From positions 6,413,001 to 6,477,000 of the forward strand of contig NZ_CP034783.1 in NCBI RefSeq assembly GCF_006094435.1: a stretch of 64,000 nucleotides of DNA, in the 5' to 3' direction. How positions within the stretch are numbered: the first letter of the stretch is position 1; every line of letters starts with the position of its first letter. The DNA comes from Pseudomonas sp. MPC6. Lineage in GTDB: Bacteria > Pseudomonadota > Gammaproteobacteria > Pseudomonadales > Pseudomonadaceae. Positions 36,698-45,381 of this stretch are shown here, piece by piece. Under the pieces are notes generated by a model. It searched no databases. It was not told where the DNA came from and saw only the letters and a list, made by a program, of their open reading frames with translations. A program made the translations under genes and the position numbers.

Positions 36698-37093
36698 ATG
36701 TTCTGGTTTCGCCATCGTCAACCAACGTTCATACGCCTCGCCATCGTGCTGTGGGTGTTAGCGTTTGGTCTGGCAGCGACCCAGGGATGTCTGGCACAGC
36801 CCAGCCACAATCCGGCTACAACTCATGTCTCGCTGATCACCGCGCAAGATCACGATAGCCACGACGCCCATGCACTCGGTTGCCTTCAGCACTGCGCCGA
36901 TGCGGCAATAGCTGTAAGTCCTTCGCTCCATCTTCAAACATTTGACCTGTTCAGTTGGACGTTTCTGCTCCTTATCCCAGCGTTGCTGATTTTGTATCCC
37001 GCCAATCCCTCCGCTTTTGCCTTTCTTGCATTACGGCGCCCTGTACCGGCCAGACCTCCTGCCCGCCTGATTTTCGTCCGTTTCAACGATTAA
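36698..37093 (+). CDS. Small His-containing membrane protein of the copper locus
   Basis: About 131 residues from the ATG at 36698 with GGAG 11 bases upstream; a longer reading frame to 36647 lacks a ribosome site. One N-terminal membrane segment (LAIVLWVLAFGLAATQGCLA), a short periplasmic stretch with QDHDSHDAHALGCLQHC, a second membrane segment (SWTFLLLIPALLILYPA) and a basic tail. It resembles the small DUF2946-like proteins of copper clusters, but I am not sure of the family. Probably in one operon with the Met-rich protein that follows. Confidence 0.6.
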   Translation: MFWFRHRQPTFIRLAIVLWVLAFGLAATQGCLAQPSHNPATTHVSLITAQDHDSHDAHALGCLQHCADAAIAVSPSLHLQTFDLFSWTFLLLIPALLILYPANPSAFAFLALRRPVPARPPARLIFVRFND

Positions 37094-37192
37094 TCCGACC
37101 TTCTGCGCGCCGATCTTCGGCGCACTGTCTGACTGCGCCAACCTGGCGCGGCTTGGTATTACCTGAGCTGTCCTGACCCTTTGGAGATTGCC

Positions 37193-37594
37193 ATGCATGC
37201 CACATTGAAATTTATCCTCGCCACCCTGCTCGTGAGCAGCCCACTTATCGCCTCGGCAGTCGATGAGCATCACCCGGAGGGGCAGACCGCGCCCGCCAAG
37301 ACAAGCGAAGCAGCTACGCCGATACAAAACAATGTCATGACCGAGCAAATGCAAAAAATGCAGGCTGCACACGACAAGGCAGCCGCCGCCAAGACCCCTG
37401 CCGAGCGACACGCCGCCATGCAGGAGAGCATGAAGACGATGAAGGACAGCATGGCCATGATGCATAAGAACTGTCATGGCAAGGGCATGGGCATGGACGG
37501 CAACAAAGACGGCATGGAGATGGGAATGATGAACATGATGATGAAAATGATGGATCAGCAATCGAGCATGATGAACATGCCGATGAGCAAGTGA
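37193..37594 (+). CDS. Met-rich periplasmic copper-binding protein
   Basis: About 133 residues from the ATG at 37193 (GGAG upstream). Signal peptide (MHATLKFILATLLVSSPLIA), then a helical region and a Met-rich C-terminal half (MQKMQAAHDK, MKTMKDSMAMMHKNCHGKGM, EMGMMNMMMKMMDQ). Clustered Met and His suggest Cu(I)/Ag(I) binding. No named family that I recognise beyond periplasmic copper proteins. 99 bases after the preceding gene, same strand. Confidence 0.65.
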   Translation: MHATLKFILATLLVSSPLIASAVDEHHPEGQTAPAKTSEAATPIQNNVMTEQMQKMQAAHDKAAAAKTPAERHAAMQESMKTMKDSMAMMHKNCHGKGMGMDGNKDGMEMGMMNMMMKMMDQQSSMMNMPMSK

Positions 37595-37623
37595 CGCGCA
37601 CAAGCCTGTAGGCAATGCAGCGA

Positions 37624-37660
37624 CAGTTTTACCTTAACCAATATGCCAAGGGTAAAACTG
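37624..37660. other. Ten-base inverted repeat between copper genes
   Basis: CAGTTTTACC (37624-37633) and GGTAAAACTG (37651-37660) are perfect complements separated by 17 bases, 30 bases after the Met-rich protein stop. No T-run follows, so it may be an RNA processing element or an operator rather than a terminator. Confidence 0.45.
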
Positions 37661-37719
37661 CCGCCCGTTACACCTATACGACGTATCACTAAACAGCACT
37701 CCCTCAGGAGTACAAAACC

Positions 37720-37974
37720 ATGATGAATTCACCACATTCCGCTAACACCTCTCCAACATTTTGGAGGAGTAAACCCGGTATAGCGCTGGGCATGCTGCTG
37801 GTGATCGTGCTGTTCTATCTAGCAAGAGAACACTACGGCCATATGCTGGGCTTACTGCCTTACATGATTTTGCTGTTGTGCCCGCTGATGCATTTTTTCG
37901 GGCACCACCACCACGATGGTCACAATCATCACGGCGAAACCTCAGTCTCAACCAAGGATGCGAACAGGAGTTAG
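37720..37974 (+). CDS. DUF2933 family small membrane protein
   Basis: 84 residues. A single hydrophobic hairpin (GIALGMLLVIVLFYLAREHY, GLLPYMILLLCPLMHFFGHH) followed by a His-rich tail (HHHHDGHNHHGE). This is the DUF2933 pattern; such genes are common beside copper ATPases. It ends three bases before the ATPase gene, so the two are co-translated. A role in presenting metal to the ATPase is inference. Confidence 0.8.
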   Translation: MMNSPHSANTSPTFWRSKPGIALGMLLVIVLFYLAREHYGHMLGLLPYMILLLCPLMHFFGHHHHDGHNHHGETSVSTKDANRS

Positions 37975-37977
37975 CTC

Positions 37978-40335
37978 ATGCACACCCCTGAGGTTCGTCA
38001 AGAGCACGGCCCAATACAGAACTCTGAACCCCAACCCACCGGCTCCCATGACCCGGTATGTGGCATGACCGTCAGTAACGACAGCCAGTTCAGCACGGAA
38101 TATGAGGGGCAAAACTACCGGTTCTGCAGCCAGAAATGCCAAACGACCTTCAGGGCAGCGCCCGAGCGTTATCGAATATCTCAACTGAAAATCGAACAAA
38201 TCCCTCAGACAACAGCAGAACCGTTAACGGGTGCCGCTGAATACACATGTCCCATGCATCCGGAAATTCGCCAGATCGGCCCCGGCGTCTGCCCTAAGTG
38301 CGGCATGACCTTAGAGCCGGTAATTCCCGAGTTGGAGGAAGAAGAGAACTTAGAACTCAAGGACTTCACCCGGCGCTTCTGGTGGACATTGCCACTGACA
38401 GTGATCGTAACCGTGCTGGCTATGGGTGGCCATGCCCTGGTGCTGTTCCATGGCACCACGCAAAATTGGGTCGAGCTGGGATTGGCTACACCCGTCGTGC
38501 TGTGGGCTGGCTGGCCGTTTTATGTGCGTGGTGTGCGTTCGGTGATTCAGCGAAGTCCGAACATGTGGACGCTAATCGGCCTCGGCACGGCGGCGGCCTT
38601 CCTTTACAGCGTCGTGGCCACCCTGACCCCCGATGTATTCCCCAGCAACTTCATGATGGAGGGCCGCATCGGTGTGTACTTCGAAGCGGCGGCTGTGATC
38701 ATCTCTCTGACCCTTCTCGGCCAGATGCTTGAACTCAAGGCTCGCTCGCAAACCTCGGCTGCCATCAAGTCGCTGCTTGGACTTGCACCCAAAACTGCCC
38801 GACGGATCAATGCCGATGGTACGGAAGAAGACATCCCTCTGACACACGTACACAGCGGCGACACATTACGTGTGCGTCCGGGAGAAAAAGTACCTGTCGA
38901 CGGCAAGGTATTGCAAGGCGAAAGCGCTGTAGATGAGTCGATGCTCACCGGCGAACCGATACCGATCATGAAGAGGGCCGGCGACGCGCTGATCGGCGCC
39001 ACTCTCAACATCCACGGCAGTCTGGTGATGCAGGCGCAGAAGATAGGGACGGCGACCCTGCTCGCACAGATTGTGCAGATGGTTGTGCAGGCACAACGCT
39101 CAAAAGCGCCGATGCAACGGCTGGCAGACGTGATTGCCAGTTACTTCGTGATCGTTGTGATTGCTATCGCCGCGCTGACTCTACTCGGCTGGGGGCTGTG
39201 GGGGCCCGAGCCAAGTTGGGTGTTCGGACTGATCAACGCTGTCGCGGTCATGATCATCGCCTGTCCCTGTGCCCTTGGCCTAGCGACACCGATGTCAGTC
39301 ATGGTTGCCACCGGCAAGGCTGCTGGCAGCGGCGTATTGTTTCGCGATGCCGCCGCCATCGAAAACCTGCGCAAGATAGACATCTTGATAGTCGACAAAA
39401 CTGGCACCCTCACTGAAGGTCGACCAGCGTTCCATAGCGTCGAGGCCGTACCCGGATTTACTCAGGATGAAGTGTTGCGCCTGGCCGCAAGTCTCGATCA
39501 GGGCAGTGAGCATCCATTGGCCCACGCCATCGTCGAGCAGGCTCGTGCCGCAGGGCTAAAACTGGTGACACCTGAAACCTTCGAGTCAGCCTCAGGTATT
39601 GGTGTAAGCGGTCAGGTCGAGGGTCGCCGCCTGATGCTAGGCAATACCGCGTTGATGCAGGAGGCCGGCGTTTCCACAGAGAGCTTGCAAGAACATGCCG
39701 AGAAGCTACGCGGCGACGGTACGAGCATCATGTACCTGGCAGTCGATGGCGCCCTGGCGGGTTTGCTGGCTGTTGCCGACCCCATCAAACCCACCACGAA
39801 GCTGGCCGTCGAGCGTCTGCAGGCGGATGGCGTCAAGGTCATCATGGCCACTGGCGACGGCCTTACGACTGCTCGCTCGGTAGCTCGCCAGTTGGGCATC
39901 GAGGAGGTACACGGCGAGGTCAAACCGCAAGATAAAGAGCGTCTGGTGGCATCTCTGCAACAAGCCGGACACCGGGTGGCGATGGCCGGCGACGGCATTA
40001 ATGATGCCCCCGCACTGGCTCGCGCTGATGTAGGTATCGCCATGGGCACTGGCACTGACGTGGCGATGAACAGCGCTCAGGTCACCCTGGTCAAGGGGGA
40101 TCTGCTCGGTATCTTGCGTGCTCGCAGCCTGTCAGTCGCAACGGTGAGAAATATGCACCAGAACCTGACCTTCGCCTTCCTTTACAACGCCATGGGTATC
40201 CCACTGGCTGCCGGCTTGTTTTTTCCACTTACCGGTCACCTTCTGTCACCGCTCATTGCCGCACTGGCCATGAGCGTGAGCTCGGCGTCGGTGGTATTCA
40301 ATGCCTTGCGTCTGCGCCAGGCTTCCATTGATTGA
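37978..40335 (+). CDS. P1B-type copper/silver-translocating ATPase with YHS and HMBD N-terminal domains
   Basis: 785 residues. In place of the usual HMA domain, the N-terminus carries a YHS domain ([21 protein letters not shown]; about residues 23-64) and a heavy-metal-binding domain ([20 protein letters not shown]; about 87-110). Then the P-type core: TGEPIP, the membrane metal motif [10 protein letters not shown] (about 428), the phosphorylation site DKTGTLTEG (about 472), and [10 protein letters not shown] (about 670). The CPC motif and copper context indicate Cu(I)/Ag(I) export to the periplasm (CopA/CopF-like). Follows the DUF2933 gene at once and precedes copZ. Confidence 0.92.
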   Translation: MHTPEVRQEHGPIQNSEPQPTGSHDPVCGMTVSNDSQFSTEYEGQNYRFCSQKCQTTFRAAPERYRISQLKIEQIPQTTAEPLTGAAEYTCPMHPEIRQIGPGVCPKCGMTLEPVIPELEEEENLELKDFTRRFWWTLPLTVIVTVLAMGGHALVLFHGTTQNWVELGLATPVVLWAGWPFYVRGVRSVIQRSPNMWTLIGLGTAAAFLYSVVATLTPDVFPSNFMMEGRIGVYFEAAAVIISLTLLGQMLELKARSQTSAAIKSLLGLAPKTARRINADGTEEDIPLTHVHSGDTLRVRPGEKVPVDGKVLQGESAVDESMLTGEPIPIMKRAGDALIGATLNIHGSLVMQAQKIGTATLLAQIVQMVVQAQRSKAPMQRLADVIASYFVIVVIAIAALTLLGWGLWGPEPSWVFGLINAVAVMIIACPCALGLATPMSVMVATGKAAGSGVLFRDAAAIENLRKIDILIVDKTGTLTEGRPAFHSVEAVPGFTQDEVLRLAASLDQGSEHPLAHAIVEQARAAGLKLVTPETFESASGIGVSGQVEGRRLMLGNTALMQEAGVSTESLQEHAEKLRGDGTSIMYLAVDGALAGLLAVADPIKPTTKLAVERLQADGVKVIMATGDGLTTARSVARQLGIEEVHGEVKPQDKERLVASLQQAGHRVAMAGDGINDAPALARADVGIAMGTGTDVAMNSAQVTLVKGDLLGILRARSLSVATVRNMHQNLTFAFLYNAMGIPLAAGLFFPLTGHLLSPLIAALAMSVSSASVVFNALRLRQASID

Positions 40336-40352
40336 GTGAAAACGACCGCTTG

Positions 40353-40373
40353 ACCTTGCCATGGCGGCAAGGT
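40353..40373. promoter_or_regulatory. CueR-type operator upstream of copZ
   Basis: Perfect palindrome ACCTTGCC-ATGGC-GGCAAGGT (8-5-8). It overlaps a TTGACC -35-like box (40350-40355), as expected for MerR-family CueR promoters, which place the palindrome between -35 and -10 with a long spacer. The copZ start is about 77 bases downstream. No cueR gene is in the window. Confidence 0.8.
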
Positions 40374-40449
40374 TGAGGATAAGCCAACGCCTACAAAAGG
40401 CCTCAGGCGCCAGTCTTTCCATGATCAACTTTGTTGTGAGGAGTCACCT

Positions 40450-40722
40450 ATGAAAGCTGTTGAACTGCAAGTCCAGGGCATGAGCTGTGGCTCATGTGTC
40501 AAACATGTCACTGAAGCGCTGCGCCCACTTGAAGGAGTCAGTGACGTAACAGTGGATCTACAAGCCGGACGGGTGAAGGTCAGCGGCGATTCGGACAGCC
40601 ATGCGCTGCTTACAGCCCTGGAGAACGCGGGCTATCCAGCACAGCTGGCGACAGTGGAAAGCGTAGCGAGTAAGAAAACCTCGGGCTGTGGCGGGAACGG
40701 CGGCGGTTGCTGCTGCCGGTAA
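40450..40722 (+). CDS. copZ: Copper chaperone CopZ
   Basis: 90 residues. An HMA domain with the copper-binding motif GMSCGSC (Cys13 and Cys16), the pattern VTEALRPLEGVSDVTVDLQA and LENAGYPAQL. The C-terminal tail is unusual: CGGNGGGCCC, four Cys in a Gly-rich segment, which could add a metal site. CopZ carries Cu(I) in the cytoplasm to the ATPase upstream. It has its own CueR-type promoter, separate from the CopRS-type sites elsewhere. Confidence 0.92.
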   Translation: MKAVELQVQGMSCGSCVKHVTEALRPLEGVSDVTVDLQAGRVKVSGDSDSHALLTALENAGYPAQLATVESVASKKTSGCGGNGGGCCCR

Positions 40723-40749
40723 GGATTATTTTTAAACTGGAGAACTCCC

Positions 40750-40875
40750 ATGAATACCAGTCTGCGTATAGCTGCGTTCACGACTGTGGCTGCGGCAACT
40801 CAATGGCGCTTCCTTGGGAGCATGAACAGCTATAACGCCTTCTTAACAACCTCTGACTTCATTCCTTGCAGATAA
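40750..40875 (+). pseudogene. Short ORF after copZ, possibly a truncated signal-peptide gene
   Basis: ATG at 40750 with GGAG upstream gives 41 residues starting MNTSLRIAAFTTVAAATQW. The first 16 look like the beginning of a signal peptide but the hydrophobic core is cut short and followed by unrelated sequence up to the TAA at 40873-40875. I read it as the 5' remnant of an exported-protein gene. It could also be a small real ORF. Confidence 0.35.
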
Positions 40876-40909
40876 CGAGCTTGGGCGCGGCCCCCTTGGG
40901 AGCTAAGAG

Positions 40910-41230
40910 ATGTATCCGACGACACCTGACGGTCGCTACTTTGTAGTCAAAGGACAATTGTGGCGCTGCAGCAACCCCTCGCTAAATGAAGATGTGCGGC
41001 AGCGCTTGGTCAATGACCTGATGGCAGCGCGTCGTGAAGTAAAGGCAGCGAAAGCCTCTGGCGATCCTGGGCAGTTGTCGGGGGCAAGGGCGAAGGTTCA
41101 GAAAGCCAAGGTCGCGCTAGGGGAAAGAGGCCCCGTGTGGTGGAGCGACAGCAGTCCTGACTTCAACAGGCATCAGGTGGCCAATACACCCTATGCGGAG
41201 TGGTACCACTCCCTGAGCACCAATCGCTGA
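40910..41230 (+). CDS. Hypothetical protein, 106 residues
   Basis: ATG at 40910 with GGGAG upstream. The sequence (MYPTTPDGRYFVVKGQLWRC, NPSLNEDVRQRLVNDLMAAR, later PVWWSDSSPDFNRHQVANTP) is a conserved-looking soluble protein with a helical middle. I know it as a recurrent uncharacterised Pseudomonas protein, but cannot name a family. It is convergent with the SOS-box gene (41238-41948), seven bases between stops. Confidence 0.65.
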   Translation: MYPTTPDGRYFVVKGQLWRCSNPSLNEDVRQRLVNDLMAARREVKAAKASGDPGQLSGARAKVQKAKVALGERGPVWWSDSSPDFNRHQVANTPYAEWYHSLSTNR

Positions 41231-41237
41231 CCAGCAC

Positions 41238-41948
41238 CTATAGCTTCGCCATAAATCCTTGACCACCACAAGCGGTGCAGTCCTCCTGAAGCTCGAAGCG
41301 ATCAAGGCATGCCGGGCAAATACGAAACTTCGCCAGGTCAATCAATGGGCGAAGCTTTTCGAACGAGCGCAAGTCTAGGCTTTCTTTGGCAACGAGAGCG
41401 ATGTCGATCAGGCCACGGTAGACATCTGGAACGTCCACTGGCTCGCGGAAGATTCCTTCGATAGTCCGCCCGGTTTCAACGAGCTTGTAATGTTGCCCGT
41501 CAGGCAAAGTTAGCGTCAGCCCATTGATCCCTGCAATCACTCCGGATGAGCTGAAGACTAGATTCGCACCATCCGCATTTCGGTAAATCTTGCCGTCGTA
41601 CGTTGCGATATTGGCCTCAGCGAGAGTGCTCACGTAGTAGAAAATTGATCGCCTGATCACGCCCAGTAATTCTGAACTGCCATGTTTCACAACGTCGTAC
41701 GCCGATGCACCGCAGTATCGAGCTGGAGCGTCAATCAACTCTTCTACAGCGTGCCAATAGGCAGCATCCGCCATTTCATTCATGTCGAAGCACTGGAGAT
41801 CATCGATGAGCCCCTCGGACGCCAGCGTGGCGGACATTTCGCGGAGCGTTTGCCGGTGTGCCTCAGGGTTCTCCATTCGGAAATCATGGTCGTCGAGGGT
41901 TGAGCGCCATTGCTGAAGCCTGAGCGCCTTGGCCTGATCGAAATTCAT
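41238..41948 (-). CDS. Hypothetical protein with C-terminal zinc ribbon, probably SOS-regulated
   Basis: 236 residues. The C-terminus has two CxxC-type pairs (RICPACLDRFELQEDCTACG), a zinc ribbon. The rest (FDMNEMADAAYWHAVEELID, VIRRSIFYYVSTLAEANIA) shows no family I recognise. A near-consensus LexA box (41972-41987) lies 24 bases upstream of its ATG, so it should be induced by DNA damage. Nothing else SOS-like is adjacent. A role in DNA transactions or damage response is inference from the box and the zinc ribbon. Confidence 0.7.
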   Translation of the reverse strand: MNFDQAKALRLQQWRSTLDDHDFRMENPEAHRQTLREMSATLASEGLIDDLQCFDMNEMADAAYWHAVEELIDAPARYCGASAYDVVKHGSSELLGVIRRSIFYYVSTLAEANIATYDGKIYRNADGANLVFSSSGVIAGINGLTLTLPDGQHYKLVETGRTIEGIFREPVDVPDVYRGLIDIALVAKESLDLRSFEKLRPLIDLAKFRICPACLDRFELQEDCTACGGQGFMAKL

Positions 41949-41971
41949 GGATTGGATTCACTGCATAGTTA

Positions 41972-41987
41972 CTGGTTTTATGTACAG
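41972..41987. promoter_or_regulatory. LexA (SOS) box
   Basis: CTGG-TTTTATGT-ACAG, matching CTG-N10-CAG with flanking TA on both sides, as in TACTGT...ACAGTA. On the minus strand it reads CTGTACATAAAACCAG directly upstream of the gene ending at 41238. Confidence 0.75.
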
Positions 41988-42211
41988 TATTATAGGCGAT
42001 CATCTCAAGCTAGTTTTAGCCGACGAGCCGTAGATCAGGCCCCTGGGGAAAAACCCGCCTCGGGCGGTAAAGTAAAAACCAAGCACGGACGTTGAAGCCT
42101 CGGTGCACACGAGGGGATACCAATGGACTCGCCCATCGATATCGTAAACCTACGAGGTCGCGCTATCGCAGCGCATAAACCCTGAATTTTCTGACCTGAA
42201 AAGGGTAGCGC
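41988..42211. other. Intergenic region without recognisable gene
   Basis: About 220 bases with no ORF that has both a ribosome site and credible composition. It marks the transition from the SOS-box gene to broken gene fragments. Confidence 0.3.
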
Positions 42212-42392
42212 TCAGCCTTTGAAAAATACGGCGATATTATTTCCCATCGGATCGCGAAGGTAGGCGACATAGAAGTCATCGGTGTATACCTCTCGGATAC
42301 CAGGCTTTCCTTCATCCGTCCCGCCGCTAGCAACGCCTACAGCATGCGACTCATTTACCTTCGCCCTGGGTTCGGCCCGCAGCGCCGGCATC
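42212..42392 (-). pseudogene. C-terminal fragment of a VOC (glyoxalase-type) family gene
   Basis: The minus-strand frame encodes HAVGVASGGTDEGKPG, then TDDFYVAYLRDPMGNNIAVF, the C-terminal half of a vicinal-oxygen-chelate protein (the last metal-ligand strand pattern). The N-terminal half is absent: at about 42393 the sequence changes to an unrelated rightward ORF. A decayed, truncated gene. Confidence 0.7.
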
Positions 42393-42626
42393 ATGCCATT
42401 TCACGTTGTAGCGGGTTGGCCATTGAAGGACTGGGCGACGCGTGCCGGGTATACAACAGTTTTCTATGCGCTGGGCGAATTGGCGCAAGTGATGAATCCG
42501 GGCGAGCATCACCAAGAGCTCTGGATCAGCTACAAGAAAGAACGCATTGTTGTCCGATCTGATTCGTCAGGCTTTGTCTGCTTCAGAGTTGATCTAGCAA
42601 AAGAGCGCCTTGAGCAACTGCTTTAA
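42393..42626 (+). CDS. Hypothetical protein or gene fragment, 77 residues
   Basis: An ORF starting at the ATG 42393 encodes MPFHVVAGWPLKDWATRAGY ... FVCFRVDLAKERLEQLL. It abuts the VOC remnant exactly, which suggests a deletion or insertion joint; the first codons may therefore not be the original start. No ribosome site is evident. Family not recognised. Confidence 0.35.
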   Translation: MPFHVVAGWPLKDWATRAGYTTVFYALGELAQVMNPGEHHQELWISYKKERIVVRSDSSGFVCFRVDLAKERLEQLL

Positions 42627-42801
42627 CAGGCTCAACTCCATCGCCTTTTGAGCACAAACGTTTGATGGCAAACACCTCGACAGCTATAAGTAGCCCAATC
42701 GCCGTCAACGGGGCATCGCCGCATCCTTCATCTTTTGAAGCGTGTTATCGACAGACTCGCGATTTCCGCATACGTAGATCACAGGGCACTGCAAACACAC
42801 G

Positions 42802-43077
42802 CTAGTCTTCCTGTTCTTCCCGAATGTCGATTTCGCCCAGCGCTCCCAGGTAAATCTTCCGGCAGGGCAGTTTGGAAATCAGCCCGCTTTCGAAAAGCAT
42901 TCTAGGGATGTGCGATAACAAGCTCGACACTTTCCACAGCTCGGTGATTGGCTTCATTGCATCTGCAACAAATGAGTCGAGGTCGAAGTCCTGCGTTGCG
43001 ACAAATGGCCCATCCCGGGCGTATCCCACGAAAATGCCTGAGGCTACGCAGATGACGTCGCCTGACTTGACGATCAT
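42802..43077 (-). CDS. Hypothetical protein, 91 residues
   Basis: Start at the ATG complementary to 43075-43077 with AAGGTG seven bases upstream. The product (MIVKSGDVICVASGIFVGYA, later ITELWKVSSLLSHIPRML) is soluble, with a beta-rich N-terminus and a helical C-terminus and acidic tail. Not recognised. It is the last of a series of leftward genes spaced by 50-110 bases, probably an accessory gene cluster. The 170 bases on its left (42627-42801) contain no convincing gene. Confidence 0.5.
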   Translation of the reverse strand: MIVKSGDVICVASGIFVGYARDGPFVATQDFDLDSFVADAMKPITELWKVSSLLSHIPRMLFESGLISKLPCRKIYLGALGEIDIREEQED

Positions 43078-43134
43078 GACAGCACCTTGAAGTTATTCAG
43101 GGCCTTCACCCTAGGTGAAGACGAACACCGACCA

Positions 43135-43518
43135 TCACTGCAACACGCGTGGGGTGAAATGGGGCTGCCCCTTTGAAAGGCGCAGAAACTCGCGCAGGCT
43201 CGCACGCCCATTGCCCCTCTGAAACGTAGCGAGCACGTACCGAGAGTTCACGGTGGTCATCACCCAAAATCTCCCCTCGCGCTCGACTTTCAACACGTCA
43301 GAAGTCCTGATCAGATGACCATCGTCAAATCGACCGTACTGGTCTTTGCGCTTGTGACCAAACACTACGCCTATGCCTGCGCGGGCCTTAATGAATGCTC
43401 CACATAGATAAGCTGTCACCGGCTCGTCGAAGCCCTGCTGTTGGGCTTTTATGATTCGCGTGAGATCGAAATCGGTATGGCGTTTTCCATGAAAATTTAC
43501 ATCTATTGTGTCCAGCAT
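43135..43518 (-). CDS. Hypothetical protein, 127 residues
   Basis: Minus-strand ORF starting MLDTIDVNFHGKRHTDFDLT with sequence such as GVVFGHKRKDQYGRFDDGHL and RFWVMTTVNSRYVLATFQ. Composition is that of a small soluble alpha/beta protein. I do not recognise the family. The repeated theme in this cluster (Phe/Asp-rich, regulators of response to a 'DGHLIRTS' strand) also appears in the protein at 44100-44489 (RFDRGDRVRSS), so the two may be distant relatives. Confidence 0.5.
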   Translation of the reverse strand: MLDTIDVNFHGKRHTDFDLTRIIKAQQQGFDEPVTAYLCGAFIKARAGIGVVFGHKRKDQYGRFDDGHLIRTSDVLKVEREGRFWVMTTVNSRYVLATFQRGNGRASLREFLRLSKGQPHFTPRVLQ

Positions 43519-43610
43519 AACTGCGCTCTCCGTTGGCAGCCCATATGGAGTGACCAGAAATTCTTCACGGAATCATCCGAGCTGATGCCGTGCGGGAACC
43601 TTGGTAAATT

Positions 43611-44057
43611 TCAGGCTGCGCGGATCATGTCCGCGTGATAAATCGGACGAAGGTTGGTTAGCAAATCGCTTCGGAAGCCTGGTTGGTGAGAGCTGTGATA
43701 CTTGGAGCCTGTCTCGACTTCAAGTAGGCAGACGAAGCACTCGTTCTCGTCTTCACCGAGCGTGACTTTGGTCAGTGCCTCCATACGCCAGCCGCCGCTT
43801 CCGTTCATGTGAGCAGGAGTGACTACCTGAACATCGGTGACCATGATCTCGTCGTCCTGGGCAATCAGGATCTTCTGCAGTCGTGGTTCGCTGTCGACCA
43901 TCAGAACCGCCTCGGTGATTCGGCCCTGCTGCTTGGCTTGGACGGTGACGTGATACCAGTGAGTACGAAGCACTCTTGATATCTGATGCCATTGGCATTG
44001 GCCTTCCCCAAACATACCCGGAAGACCGAGTATGTCGTCGTCATCTGTTCTAAACAT
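43611..44057 (-). CDS. Hypothetical protein, 148 residues
   Basis: Minus-strand ORF MFRTDDDDILGLPGMFGEGQ ... ISRVLRTHWYHVTVQAKQQG ... FVCLLEVETGSKYHSSHQPG. Acidic N-terminus, beta-rich middle. Not recognised. Same strand and comparable spacing as its neighbours. Confidence 0.5.
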   Translation of the reverse strand: MFRTDDDDILGLPGMFGEGQCQWHQISRVLRTHWYHVTVQAKQQGRITEAVLMVDSEPRLQKILIAQDDEIMVTDVQVVTPAHMNGSGGWRMEALTKVTLGEDENECFVCLLEVETGSKYHSSHQPGFRSDLLTNLRPIYHADMIRAA

Positions 44058-44099
44058 TGTATGTCCTTGGGTCTCAAGGGGCTCTGATATGGAGCGCAG

Positions 44100-44489
44100 T
44101 TAGAAGAAGGAAAAAACGTCCTTCAGGCTGGCGGGTTGTTCATGACCAGGCCCAATCAAGACGTAAATCGTGTTTCTGGTTTCGAACATGCCATCGCTGA
44201 AACTTGTGCACATGCTTGAGCGAACCCGATCTCCTCGGTCGAAACGGCCCTGGCTGTCCTCGACCACATTGTGAGCAAACACGATCATCGGGAGCTGTCC
44301 CAATGCATGAATCTTGGTGAGTTCGTCGGGTGTGACTTCCACGCGAAAAACTGTCCAATCTTCAACTAGGCAGTACGCCTTTCGGGGGAAGTGTTGGATC
44401 GCCAGAGCTCGTGCTTTTGAGCTGCTCGATAGGCCTTCAAGGGGTGTCCGTGGCCCTTTCATAAAGTCGGGCTCTTCGACGCTAGCCAT
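44100..44489 (-). CDS. Hypothetical protein, possibly DUF6957-like
   Basis: 129 residues. The middle reads PRKAYCLVEDWTVFRVEVTP and later VFAHNVVEDSQGRFDRGDRV, TRNTIYVLIGPGHEQPASLK with a C-terminal FSFF. This recalls an uncharacterised Pseudomonas family I associate with DUF6957, which I cannot confirm from memory. It is the first gene of the leftward cluster 44489-42802. The next 230 bases separate it from the divergent XRE regulator. Confidence 0.55.
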   Translation of the reverse strand: MASVEEPDFMKGPRTPLEGLSSSSKARALAIQHFPRKAYCLVEDWTVFRVEVTPDELTKIHALGQLPMIVFAHNVVEDSQGRFDRGDRVRSSMCTSFSDGMFETRNTIYVLIGPGHEQPASLKDVFSFF

Positions 44490-44720
44490 AAGGCCTCCAC
44501 TCAGTAATTAACATCAAATTGACAATTCAACCCTCTCTGCCCACCGCTCACGATGGCTTGGCTGATCCACGGCAGCGCTGCGTTCTCGTGGCCGTGGCGC
44601 ATGGGTAAGGCTATTAAACCTCTACATAAGCCCTAAGGCAATCATAATGAACCTAATTGGGCGTGTTATGACTGATCGGGGTGTGGCTTTATCCTCAGAT
44701 TTGATTGGGGAAAAATACCG

Positions 44721-45203
44721 ATGGATGCGGCAGAAGCACTGGCTGTCGTGGTTCGTGGAATTCGCAGAGGCCAAGGTCTGTCCCAAGAGGACATCAACAA
44801 TCTCGGGCGCTCTCATTTCAGCCGGATAGAGCGGGGAGAAGTAAGTATTGGACTCGACGTCCTGGTGAGGCTCGCCGGGATCCTAGACCTCGATCCGGCT
44901 ACGCTCCTGCTGATGGCGACCTCCATGCAAAATCACGAGTCATTCAAGGACGGCCAGAAACGTCTTACAAAGCAACTGGCAAGAATTAGAAAGGCAGGGA
45001 TCGATCTTGAGATTGAGTCGCAGGCTCGAGCTGGAAAGCCACCTCCTGGACGGCCAGCTCGTCCTGATGCGGCTAGAAATGCCATTGAGGCAAATCGATT
45101 GAAGCAGTGGGGAATTTCTGTTGTTGAGATCGCGGAAAGGTTGGGGCTTTCTGAAGCGACTGTTCGTAGGTATTTGAAAACAACCAAGCCCGAACAGCCG
45201 TGA
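44721..45203 (+). CDS. XRE-family regulator with second C-terminal helix-turn-helix
   Basis: 160 residues. The N-terminal HTH_3 domain (VVRGIRRGQGLSQEDINNLG, SHFSRIERGEVSIGLDVLVR) is typical of Cro/C1-type regulators. The C-terminal part has a second HTH-like segment, QWGISVVEIAERLGLSEATV, resembling resolvase or sigma-type helix-turn-helix. Two DNA-binding motifs in one small protein is uncommon. It is divergent from the hypothetical cluster to its left and could control it. Confidence 0.78.
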   Translation: MDAAEALAVVVRGIRRGQGLSQEDINNLGRSHFSRIERGEVSIGLDVLVRLAGILDLDPATLLLMATSMQNHESFKDGQKRLTKQLARIRKAGIDLEIESQARAGKPPPGRPARPDAARNAIEANRLKQWGISVVEIAERLGLSEATVRRYLKTTKPEQP

Positions 45204-45381
45204 TTTTTGAATGACCAGCACCAGGCTGAAAATGTCCCAAGAAGGTTTGCTATGGAAGACTGCTCTGGAACACCTTGGCCCCACAGAGCTACATCAAGTT
45301 GTGATCGGCTTATGATTAAAAGCTGGGCCTCCCGCTCGACCAACTGTCGAGTACCTGAATACCGACCACGTTGGCAATGAC

